This document shows positions 56,845-64,000 of a stretch of DNA of 64,000 bases, in pieces. Position numbers and translations under genes: made by a program. This DNA is from Colwellia sp. Arc7-635 (GTDB lineage: Bacteria > Pseudomonadota > Gammaproteobacteria > Enterobacterales > Alteromonadaceae), in contig NZ_CP034660.1 of the NCBI RefSeq assembly GCF_003971255.1, positions 3,968,001 through 4,032,000 of the forward strand, given 5' to 3'. Each line of letters opens with the position of its first letter. Position 1 is the first letter of the stretch. The notes beneath the pieces are model-generated. The model was not told where the DNA came from. It made no database searches and worked only from the letters and a program-made list of their open reading frames with translations.

Positions 56845-56899
56845 TATACCCATGCTACTTAAAAAGCATATCTTAGCTTCGTAAAGTAGAGTGGGTATA
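56845..56899. repeat. Miniature palindromic element (55 bp)
   Basis: TATACCCATGCTACTT (56845-56860) is inverted at 56884-56899 (AAGTAGAGTGGGTATA), 14 of 16 positions paired, around a 23-base centre. It has the same TATACCC/GGGTATA ends as the two larger repeats and may be a relative or deletion product. Only the termini are shared. Confidence 0.6.
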
Positions 56900-56955
56900 G
56901 AATAGAAATATGACAGAGCATTATTGGTAAATTAGATTATCTCTAGTAGAAGGTA

Positions 56956-57579
56956 TTAATCCTCAAAGACAAAACGCCATAACCAGCCGTGATCAAGCTC
57001 CTCTTCGCAACTTTTAAGCTGACTACCATAACGTTTAGCACGGTTATCGACTTTTCGAGCAACTTTCACCAACCAGGCTTTTTTCTTATAGCTCTTGCGT
57101 TTAAAACCACCCCAGCCTTCATGGTAATTTAAGTATTGGCCATAAGCATCCCATTTTGAGACTTTGTTAATTTTTTGCGTTTTAAAAATAAACCATCCCA
57201 TAAAATCGATGGCATCTTCAAAGTCATCACGGTCAGCACCAGAGTTGTCAGTTTCCCTAATGTAATCATCCCAGGTCATGGTTTTAGCCTGTGAATAACC
57301 ATACGCACTACTAACACGGCCCCAAGGAATAAAGCCTAAAATATAGTCCTTAGGAGGCAAAGCATCTGCTTTAAAAGAGCTTTCTTGATACATCATACTC
57401 ATTGGCACATGAATGGGCACTCCCCAGCGTTCACGTACTTCCTTGGCAGCAAAATACCAATCCCGATGCTCACGGAATATTTCACATAAATTTTCCGGTT
57501 TTTTAGGGGGACTTGTCGCACAGCTAGATAATGTTAAGCACGCCAATGTTGAAATGATAAGTGTTTTAATAAAAGTCAT
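56956..57579 (-). CDS. Transglycosylase (SLT-like) lipoprotein
   Basis: A 207-residue lipoprotein with a lipobox at LSSC (Cys20). The lysozyme-like fold is suggested by VPMSMMYQESSFKADA, with Glu66 as the catalytic acid, and by AYGYSQAKTMTWDDYIRET and YLNYHEGWGGFKRKSYKKKAWL. It would cut glycan strands of peptidoglycan at the cell envelope. It resembles a conserved family in marine gammaproteobacteria; membership in a numbered lytic transglycosylase group was not established. It is isolated, with long gaps on both sides. Confidence 0.82.
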   Translation of the reverse strand: MTFIKTLIISTLACLTLSSCATSPPKKPENLCEIFREHRDWYFAAKEVRERWGVPIHVPMSMMYQESSFKADALPPKDYILGFIPWGRVSSAYGYSQAKTMTWDDYIRETDNSGADRDDFEDAIDFMGWFIFKTQKINKVSKWDAYGQYLNYHEGWGGFKRKSYKKKAWLVKVARKVDNRAKRYGSQLKSCEEELDHGWLWRFVFED

Positions 57580-57754
57580 GCACGCAGTTACTTAGAATTG
57601 AATGGCTTTTATCATGCCAGAATATTTATGACTTATCAGGTTAAACTCGTCATTTAATGGACTTTTTTTTACTTATTTCTCTCAAGCATCATTAAATTTT
57701 TATAAGCTAAAGTGTATTTCTGACATTTTATCTTTAATAAATTAAAAAATTTTA
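57580..57754. other. Gap upstream of the lipoprotein gene
   Basis: This AT-rich segment holds the leftward promoter of the lipoprotein gene and a possible rightward promoter for the RNA candidate that follows (CTGACA 57720-57725 and TAAAAA 57743-57748, 17 bases apart). Nothing else is seen. Confidence 0.3.
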
Positions 57755-57889
57755 CCTGAGCTAAGGAACTAACTTCATTTTTGATGCTCATACTATACGA
57801 GAGTGTTATTCCTTAGTGTTTATATTTTAGTGTTTATATTTTTTATTGTTCTACAGCACATTTATTATCTGATAAATGTGCTTTTTTTT
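57755..57889 (+). ncRNA. Candidate small RNA 1
   Basis: A rightward transcript of about 135 bases is suggested by three linked features. A hairpin pairs CTAAGGAA-TAAC with GTTATTCCTTAG (57761-57816, one bulged base). A 14-bp tandem repeat, AGTGTTTATATTTT, occurs at 57815-57828 and 57829-57842. A strong terminator follows (AGCACATTTAT with ATAAATGTGCT, then eight T, 57855-57889) with no gene upstream that could use it. There is no open frame with a ribosome site. It matched no RNA family I recognise. Confidence 0.45.
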
Positions 57890-58239
57890 GTCTGATTTTC
57901 TTTGATTCGCTACAGCTAAATAAAGTTAAGAAGAGTGAATTTTATATTATGGGCAGAACGAGTATCAATTGCTTCTAAAGATCCAAAGTGACGATAGTTG
58001 ATAGTTAGCAACTTCGCTAAAGCGATATAAACAAGAAAAATAGGCAATTAAAGCAAGATGAACGATTAACTTTAGAGTGATATGAAACAAATAGAGCGAT
58101 GTAAAAAATAGAATACCGTAGCCATAATAGCTGGGAATTGTAGCTGAACAAACCAGCATTGATTTATGATTTTATAGCTAGCTAGGGCGAACTAAAAAAT
58201 AAAAAGATCTATTTTGAATAAAAAATGAACTAATAAAAA
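57890..58239. other. Gap between the two RNA candidates
   Basis: No gene is supported. A 64-codon minus-strand frame at 57965-58159 has no ribosome site and is rejected. Confidence 0.3.
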
Positions 58240-58328
58240 AAGCCGAAGTCGAATAACTTGAAAGTAAAACCTCCCTGGAATACTTTCTTATTATTTGCAG
58301 CGCGTTACACTAACGCGCTATTTTTTTG
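58240..58328 (+). ncRNA. Candidate small RNA 2 with anti-Shine-Dalgarno loop
   Basis: An orphan rightward terminator (GCGCGTTA with TAACGCGC, three-base loop, then TATTTTTTT, 58300-58327) has no protein gene before it. Just upstream, GAAAGTA (58260-58266) pairs with TACTTTC (58281-58287), leaving a loop that contains AACCTCCCTGG. The CCTCC is complementary to ribosome-binding sites, as in the loops of sRNAs that block translation (for example CyaR). The 5' end is a guess, because no good promoter was found. Confidence 0.45.
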
Positions 58329-58457
58329 CCTGTTACTTAATAAATGCTTAATAAATATTTAATAAATGATAGTTATTAAATAGCGACTCTGAATACGTGC
58401 AACCGAAAAAACAGTGCCTCTGAAAAATTCTAATAGCCGTTGTTGAAATTCACATAA

Positions 58458-58497
58458 AGCTCAATATTAACAGCAATGTTAAAATTAATATTGAGCT
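58458..58497 (-). terminator. Hairpin after gshA
   Basis: A 13-bp stem (AGCTCAATATTAA with TTAATATTGAGCT) lies 10 bases past the gshA stop. The T run is short (CTTTAT) when read leftward. Confidence 0.6.
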
Positions 58498-58506
58498 GAA
58501 CAATGA

Positions 58507-60075
58507 CTAAGAAAAATAGTCTTGTAAAAATGCGTCAAAATCAAGTTCATCACTCATTTCAATATCGGCTTGCTCCTGCAAAGACTCTGTCGCTGCATTA
58601 ACAAAATATTGTTCCGTAAACTCTTGATAGTCATTAGCTAAAAGTTGATCACGATACTCAATAGCTCTATCGAGTGCTGTTTTTATTAATGATTTATTTT
58701 CACCGACCACCGATGCTAAAATTTTTGCTGATGGTGTTAAACTTGTATCATTAATTTTCGCAGCTTCAGTCTCAAAGACATCACGATATAAATCACTACC
58801 GTTAGCTTGATCTAATAATGTAGCAACATCAGCCATTTTTGCGAAAATTTCTCCACCCCACTGCTTAACTGATTTTTCTTCTGCATTGTCACGTAATAGC
58901 AAGTCAGGATCACGGCCTCGAACAACAATAGCATCCATATTTTCTTCACAAGTTGCCTGTTCGCTACAATTAAGAATTTCACTAGGTTCAAACATACAGA
59001 AAGTTAAAAAGATGTCTAAAAATCTAACTTGCTCAACGGTTATTCCTGTTGCTGACCAAGGGTTAACATCAAGCGCTCGAACTTCAATATATTCCACGCC
59101 TCTATTCTTTAATGCCTCTGACGGTTTTTCACCGGCTTGAGCAACACATTTTGGACGAACCGGAGCGTACAATTCATTTTCTATTTGTAGCACATTACTA
59201 TTGAGCTGCTGATATTTACCATCAACTTTCAGACCAATTTTTTCAAATTTCTTCGATGGTAAATTAATCGCATTTTTCACCCCATCTAAGTAACCTGATA
59301 AATTGTTATAACAAATTTGCAACGATGACTGCTCACTATTGGTATAACCCAAATCGCTCATACGCAATGACGTAGCATATTCAAGATACATATAACCTTT
59401 TTCAGATTTTTTAAAAGGTAAATCTGTTGCTTTATTTTTTAAAAAGGAACTACAAATAGCAGGTGAACTACCGTATAAATAAGGGATCAACCAACAAAAT
59501 CGCTTATAGTTTCTTAATAGTGCGAAATATTTATCAGAAATATAATCATCAAGTGCATCGGTATTTTGTTCAACCGTTTGCATTGATTGCCAAAAACTTT
59601 TCGGAAAAGAGAAATTGAAATGGATACCCGAAATGACCTGCATCATACTGCCGTAACGATTTTTCAAGCCTTGGCGATAAACCGTTTTCATCTTACCGAT
59701 ATTCGATTTACCGTATTGTGCTAATGGTATTTTATCGTCATCTTCAACAAAGCATGGCATGCTCATTGGCCATAATAGCTCATCATCAAGCTGGCTTAAG
59801 GTAAACTTCTGTACATCTTCGAGCTGAGCAATAACCGTTTCTGGAGCGTAACTAACGGGTGTAATAAACTCAAGTAAAGTCTCTGAATAGTCAGTAGTTA
59901 TGTTGGGATGCGTTAATGCTGAGCCTAAGCGTTCACTGTGCGGTTGTTCAGATAGTCGTGCTTGTGGCAGCACCCTAAGTGTTTCACGCTCGATACCGCG
60001 ACCAAATTGGCTCAAAGAAGTAATATGCTTTTCTTGAGCAAAAGCAGCGATATAATCGTTTAATAATAGTGTCAA
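58507..60075 (-). CDS. gshA: Glutamate-cysteine ligase
   Basis: Joins glutamate and cysteine with ATP in the first and limiting step of glutathione synthesis. At 522 residues it matches the gammaproteobacterial class (E. coli 518). Signatures are FGRGIERETLRVLPQARLS, TDYSETLLEFITPVS, QVISGIHFNFSFP, YLYGSSPAICSSF and YIEVRALDVNPWSATGI. The start is TTG with AGGAA five bases upstream; no nearby in-frame ATG would keep the conserved N-terminus. E. coli gshA also starts at TTG, suggesting weak initiation is a kept trait. Confidence 0.95.
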   Translation of the reverse strand: MTLLLNDYIAAFAQEKHITSLSQFGRGIERETLRVLPQARLSEQPHSERLGSALTHPNITTDYSETLLEFITPVSYAPETVIAQLEDVQKFTLSQLDDELLWPMSMPCFVEDDDKIPLAQYGKSNIGKMKTVYRQGLKNRYGSMMQVISGIHFNFSFPKSFWQSMQTVEQNTDALDDYISDKYFALLRNYKRFCWLIPYLYGSSPAICSSFLKNKATDLPFKKSEKGYMYLEYATSLRMSDLGYTNSEQSSLQICYNNLSGYLDGVKNAINLPSKKFEKIGLKVDGKYQQLNSNVLQIENELYAPVRPKCVAQAGEKPSEALKNRGVEYIEVRALDVNPWSATGITVEQVRFLDIFLTFCMFEPSEILNCSEQATCEENMDAIVVRGRDPDLLLRDNAEEKSVKQWGGEIFAKMADVATLLDQANGSDLYRDVFETEAAKINDTSLTPSAKILASVVGENKSLIKTALDRAIEYRDQLLANDYQEFTEQYFVNAATESLQEQADIEMSDELDFDAFLQDYFS

Positions 60076-60526
60076 AATAATTCCTGAAGCGTTACGCCAG
60101 TGAGTAACTGTTATTTAAGGGTGAAACTTAAATTTTCAATGCCTACGGTAGTTTATTATTATGTAAATGTGAACTAGGTCAAACCAATAAAGTATAAGCA
60201 AAGATGTCAGAATTGAAGAACTCGCTTTAAACTCACCACCTTAAACTGGTAAAATATACGCTATATCGCATCAGATATCCTATCTGTCTGAGTTTTCACA
60301 AGTGAATTAGCCATTAATCAGCACTAAAGATAGAAAAATTAATATTTAAATGCGATTGAGTATTATCGACAATAGCTTTTTTAAATAAATATCTTCTATA
60401 CGACGAATAAGTTCTAATGAGATTCGTTTGCACTTTAGTCACTTACCTTAGGTACCACAACTAATGCGGTTTCTTATTGTATTAGGTTACGCTAAAGTTA
60501 ACATAAAATAATAATAAAGGCTCGCC
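60076..60526. other. Divergent gap between gshA and the antiporter gene
   Basis: This 451-base AT-rich gap must hold both promoters. Apart from partial inverted repeats near 60255-60300, no defined operator, repeat or RNA was seen. Confidence 0.3.
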
Positions 60527-61885
60527 ATGCAAGACAGCATTTTTAGCTTACTCCCGCCACTAGTGGCTATCATCATCGCTATATGGCGAAAAAATGCACT
60601 TTTCGCACTTTTTTGTGGTGTCGCCCTTTGCCATTTAATGATATCGAATGGGCAACCTATTGATAGCATTATAGCGACAAGTACAGGCGTTGCAGGCGTT
60701 TTTTATTCGCTTGGTAATGTTTACATCATAACTTTTAGCCTTTTGATTGGTGCATTAGTGACCCTAATGAATCAGTCAGGCGCTGTAAATGGCTTTATTA
60801 ACCACCTTGCCTCATTAAACTTGGTGAAAAACAGTCGACAAGCAGCCATGTTGCCCACAGTTATTGGTACCACCATATTTACCGACACTAATCTAAGTAT
60901 GTTTACTGCGGGTATGTCGAGCCAAAAACTATTTGATCACCATAAATTGAGCCGAGCTAGGTTAGCTTATCTCGTTGACTCTACTTGTGCGCCAGTCAGC
61001 ATTTTATTTTTGGTGAACGGCTGGGGCGCTTATGTTTTAGGCTTACTAGATGGTTATTCGTTTGACGATCCTGTGGGTATTTTAATTGGCACTATCGGCT
61101 ACAACATTTATGCCATTGTCGCTGTGGCCTTAGCTTATTACACAGCCTTTAGTGGTAGAGTTTTCGGACCATTAAAACGTGCTGAGTCATTGGTAGAGAA
61201 AAAGCAAAAAACAACGATTGACCATGTCGCTCCAGCTTTAATTATGTGGCTACCTATGCTAACCCTATTAATGGGTACTTTTATCTTACTTTGGCACACC
61301 GGCGACGGAGATATACGCCGTGGCTCAGGCGCTTTTTCAGTATTTTGGTCAGTCATGGCTGCCCTCACACTACTAGTCACGCTTATTTTAAGCTATAAAG
61401 TCATGTCGTTTACTAACGTATTCAAAAGTATCATTACTGGCATTAAGCACATGTCACCTGTTGTCGCCATTTTGGTCTTATCTTTTGCCTTCGGCGATGC
61501 CATTAAGGCGCTAGGCACAGGGGTTTATGTCAGCCAATTAATTAATGTAGAAGTACCTCTGTTTTTAATGGCTCCTATCTTATTTGTTGCTGCAGCCTTT
61601 ATGGCATTTGCTACCGGTACCTCTTGGGGCACATTTGCGATACTCATCCCTATTGCTGTACCTATTGCCCAACAAAGTGGTTTACCTATTGAGTTTTTAG
61701 TAGCTGCCGTGCTTGGTGGTGGTATTTTTGGTGACCATGCCTCGCCAATTTCTGACACTACCGTTGTCGCTTCTATTGCCAGTGGCTGTGATCATTTCGA
61801 GCATGTAAAAACCCAATTACCTTATGCACTATTTGGTGCGTTAATTACTTTGATCACCTATATCATCATTGGATTAAGCTTTTAA
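60527..61885 (+). CDS. NhaC-family Na+/H+ antiporter-like transporter
   Basis: A 452-residue inner-membrane carrier with about eleven helices. The family pattern includes LPTVIGTTIFTDTNLSMFTAG, LVDSTCAPVSILFLVNGWGAY, FATGTSWGTFAILIPIAVPIA and GGGIFGDHASPISDTTVVAS; the last is the conserved GDxxSPISDT segment. It probably exchanges Na+ for protons, although some relatives carry amino acids. Its stop overlaps the next start (TAATG), so the two are translated together. Confidence 0.88.
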   Translation: MQDSIFSLLPPLVAIIIAIWRKNALFALFCGVALCHLMISNGQPIDSIIATSTGVAGVFYSLGNVYIITFSLLIGALVTLMNQSGAVNGFINHLASLNLVKNSRQAAMLPTVIGTTIFTDTNLSMFTAGMSSQKLFDHHKLSRARLAYLVDSTCAPVSILFLVNGWGAYVLGLLDGYSFDDPVGILIGTIGYNIYAIVAVALAYYTAFSGRVFGPLKRAESLVEKKQKTTIDHVAPALIMWLPMLTLLMGTFILLWHTGDGDIRRGSGAFSVFWSVMAALTLLVTLILSYKVMSFTNVFKSIITGIKHMSPVVAILVLSFAFGDAIKALGTGVYVSQLINVEVPLFLMAPILFVAAAFMAFATGTSWGTFAILIPIAVPIAQQSGLPIEFLVAAVLGGGIFGDHASPISDTTVVASIASGCDHFEHVKTQLPYALFGALITLITYIIIGLSF

Positions 61886-62589
61886 TGACAGAACCAAAAT
61901 TAACTATTATCGATCACCAAGCTGACTTTTTAGTGATTGATAAACCAGCCAACATTGGTTTTCATGATGAAGAAAATATTGGCAGTGGTTTATTCTCGCA
62001 AATAAAAGCACAATTAAAGACGCAACTTGCCATCACCGAACTCTACCCGGTTCATCGCCTAGATAAAATGACATCAGGGTTGATACTGGTCGCTAAAAAT
62101 AGCGCGACGGCAAGAGCGTTTCAACAACAGTTTGAACAACACCAAATACAGAAGTACTACCTTGCGATTGCAAAAGGTAAGCCAAAGAAAAAGCAAGGTG
62201 TCATTAAAGGTGATATGGAAAAAAGCCGCAGAGGCATGTGGAAATTGCTGAGAACGATGGACAACCCAGCCGTTAGTCAGTTTTTTTCTTATAGCATTGC
62301 GCCAAAGCAGCGCCTTTACTTAATCAAGCCACATTCAGGTAAAACCCACCAAATTAGAGTAGCACTTAATAGCATTGGCGTTCCTATATTTGGCGATGCA
62401 CTTTATAACAATGTCGAGGATGCCGACCGAGGTTATTTGCACGCTTTTGCGCTAAGCTTTAATCTAAACCAGCAGTCATATCAATATTGCTTAACGCCGC
62501 GTCAGGGCAGCGTTTTTAATACTCCGTCAACGCTTGATGTTATCAATAAACTAACACCTCCTTGGCAACAACCATGGCCAGCACTTTAA
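61885..62589 (+). CDS. RluA-family pseudouridine synthase
   Basis: A 234-residue RNA-modifying enzyme that isomerises uridine in rRNA or tRNA. HRLDKMTSG holds the catalytic Asp60, and LIKPHSGKTHQIRVAL and GVPIFGDALY are the other conserved segments. There is no S4 domain. It resembles the TIGR01621 subgroup, whose target is not established. Translation is coupled to the antiporter gene by a one-base overlap; the pairing has no obvious functional reason. Confidence 0.9.
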   Translation: MTEPKLTIIDHQADFLVIDKPANIGFHDEENIGSGLFSQIKAQLKTQLAITELYPVHRLDKMTSGLILVAKNSATARAFQQQFEQHQIQKYYLAIAKGKPKKKQGVIKGDMEKSRRGMWKLLRTMDNPAVSQFFSYSIAPKQRLYLIKPHSGKTHQIRVALNSIGVPIFGDALYNNVEDADRGYLHAFALSFNLNQQSYQYCLTPRQGSVFNTPSTLDVINKLTPPWQQPWPAL

Positions 62590-62639
62590 TGTTAATCCTT
62601 TGAAGCACAACGCTGTACTAACACCGTAAAACCAACGTA

Positions 62640-62670
62640 TAAAAAAGGGAGTTATTTAGCTCCCTTTTTT
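62640..62670. terminator. Bidirectional terminator
   Basis: An 11-bp stem (AAAAAAGGGAG with CTCCCTTTTTT) with an 8-base loop and T runs on both strands lies between two convergent genes. Confidence 0.87.
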
Positions 62671-62695
62671 ATGACTAAGCGTTAACGTTATTCGT

Positions 62696-64000
62696 TTACA
62701 GTGAATGCCAGAACACAATCGCAATTGCCGTTGGACAAACAAACTTAGTATACCAAGGCCAAATTTTCCAAAACAATGAGTGTTCGACCATTTCGTTACC
62801 TTGTTTAAGCTCAGTAAGAATATCATTACGAAACCAAATCCACCCCGCGAATACACAACACAACATAGCGATAATCGGCTGACCGTATTGCGTGGCTAAT
62901 ATCGCCACAAAATCGAGCATAAAGCTGATATTAAAAATAATAACCGCACTTAAAACAAAAATGCCAAGACCAATATAAGTGGTTACTTTTTTACGCTCCA
63001 TATTATGGCGCTCTACCGCATAAGATACGGGTCCTTCCAGCATGGAAATTGAAGAAGTTAGTGCGGCAACAGACATAAGGATAAAAAAGGCTAATGCGAC
63101 ATATAAACCAATACTGCCCATGCTGTTAAACAAGCTAGGTAAAACCGTGAACACTAAGCTTGAGCCTGAGATTAAACTGCCGTCTTCTGCAAATATCGCG
63201 ACACCTTGCGCTTGTGCGACATACATTGATGGAATGATCAGTAGTCCGGCTAAGAATGCGATAGACACATCTATTAAGGTCACTTGTGCGCCTAAGGTAA
63301 CTAAATTTTCTTTTTTAGAGATATAAGAGCCGTAAATCACCATCACACTTGTGCCTAGCGACAATGAGAAAAATGCCTGCCCTAGTGCACTAATTAGTAA
63401 ATCAGGTTCAAGGACACGGCTAATATCAGGGTTTAGATAAGCATTAACGCCTTCTCTAGCGCCTTCTAATGTCATCACGTAAGAAATTAAACCTAACAGT
63501 AAAAAAATCAACAGAGGCATAAGTCGCTTCGACCATTTTTCAATACCGTCTTCAACACCACGGCGAATGATAAAAATAGTCAGAAACATAAACAAAGCAC
63601 AAAAGAATAAATTACGCGGTAATGACTGCGCGATCACCCAATCAGCAGCAGAGTCCACGCCTAACAAGCGAGCAAAGGGCTCTACAGCATACGACATCAT
63701 CCAACCCGCTAAAATGCCATAAAAACTGAGAATTAAAGCAGCACAAATAATGCCACCAAAACCAACAACAAAAGCGAATCGCTTGTGAAAGATAGTACGT
63801 GATATTTTTTGTAGTGACGTTACAGCGTTCGCTTGGCCATATCGACCAATGAGTAGCTCCGCCATAAAAGCGGGATACGCTAAACAAAAGGCAAGTACTA
63901 AATACACCAGTACAAATGCTGCACCACCATTACTTGCGGTTTGTGTTGGAAAACCCCAAATATTACCCAACCCTACGGCAGAACCCGCAGCAGCCATGAT
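62696..64000 (-). CDS. Sodium-dependent (NSS/SNF family) transporter, 5' end cut
   Basis: At least 433 residues of a sodium-coupled symporter for amino acids or similar solutes. AAAGSAVGLGNIWGFPTQTASNGG near the right edge is helix 1 of the family with its Na+ and substrate contacts. Members start about ten residues earlier (W-S-S-R-x-G-F), and the frame continues to the window edge, so the true start is outside. Eleven to twelve helices follow; LGTSVMVIYGSY is also conserved. The substrate is unknown. Confidence 0.92.
   Translation of the reverse strand: MMAAAGSAVGLGNIWGFPTQTASNGGAAFVLVYLVLAFCLAYPAFMAELLIGRYGQANAVTSLQKISRTIFHKRFAFVVGFGGIICAALILSFYGILAGWMMSYAVEPFARLLGVDSAADWVIAQSLPRNLFFCALFMFLTIFIIRRGVEDGIEKWSKRLMPLLIFLLLGLISYVMTLEGAREGVNAYLNPDISRVLEPDLLISALGQAFFSLSLGTSVMVIYGSYISKKENLVTLGAQVTLIDVSIAFLAGLLIIPSMYVAQAQGVAIFAEDGSLISGSSLVFTVLPSLFNSMGSIGLYVALAFFILMSVAALTSSISMLEGPVSYAVERHNMERKKVTTYIGLGIFVLSAVIIFNISFMLDFVAILATQYGQPIIAMLCCVFAGWIWFRNDILTELKQGNEMVEHSLFWKIWPWYTKFVCPTAIAIVFWHSL

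Noticed and set aside
57965-58159. 64-codon minus-strand frame upstream of the lipoprotein gene
   Set aside because: No ribosome site and no family resemblance; more likely chance in AT-rich DNA.
1-64000. CRISPR array, prophage, toxin-antitoxin or defence island
   Set aside because: No spaced direct repeats, integrase, phage structural genes or recognised defence domains were found on either strand.

Overview
The window is a 64 kb piece of a chromosome from a marine gammaproteobacterium. It is AT-rich and densely coded. Best fit is order Alteromonadales, near Colwellia, Thalassotalea or Cognaticolwellia. This rests on gene families and synteny read by eye (527-residue isocitrate lyase, split class II ribonucleotide reductase, DUF2058, SO_0444-type permease, PEP-CTERM protein), not on a database search. 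No rRNA, tRNA, CRISPR array, prophage or transposase gene was seen. Both ends cut genes: pgk on the left and a sodium-dependent transporter on the right.

Layout. 1-3.8 kb: glycolysis (pgk, fba), then a MscS channel overlapping a DUF481 outer-membrane protein. 4.1-8.3 kb: an iron-uptake operon (TonB receptor, membrane protein, PepSY protein) behind a near-consensus Fur box. 8.8-15.6 kb: the glyoxylate bypass (aceA, glcB) enclosing a LysR regulator and an LrgAB pair. 16-23.5 kb: ppiC, then a leftward group rich in molybdenum-cofactor enzymes (msrPQ, an aldehyde/isoquinoline oxidoreductase pair, a MocA-like transferase). 23.8-29.5 kb: penicillin acylase family enzyme, MAPEG protein, the Phe-attenuated pheA, and two small membrane proteins. 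29.7-37.2 kb: RND efflux pair, two envelope proteins, a PAS chemoreceptor. 37.6-40.5 kb: B12-dependent ribonucleotide reductase NrdJa/NrdJb behind NrdR-like boxes. 40.6-45.7 kb: a thioredoxin-like protein, tyrA-aroF with paired TyrR-like boxes, and acs. 46-56 kb: a PEP-CTERM protein and the conserved rpsP-rimM-trmD-rplS / ffh / ypjD / corB neighbourhood, with extra genes inserted. 56-58.5 kb: nearly 2 kb of mostly non-coding DNA around one lipoprotein gene; it holds an oriC-like DnaA-box cluster and two orphan RNA-like units. 58.5-64 kb: gshA, an NhaC-family antiporter, a pseudouridine synthase and the transporter fragment.

How it works together. aceA, glcB and acs would support growth on acetate or fatty acids. 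pheA and aroF-tyrA provide Phe/Tyr synthesis, one controlled by a leader peptide and the other probably by TyrR. The class II reductase allows dNTP synthesis without oxygen. Sodium-coupled transporters and the Fur-controlled siderophore receptor fit a marine life.

Most notable non-coding structures: two copies (363 and 266 bp) of a foldback, MITE-like repeat ending in TATACCC/GGGTATA, plus a 55-bp miniature version; the DnaA-box/GATC cluster at about 56.24-56.42 kb; and two candidate small RNAs at about 57.76-57.89 and 58.24-58.33 kb, the second presenting an anti-Shine-Dalgarno CCTCC in a hairpin loop.
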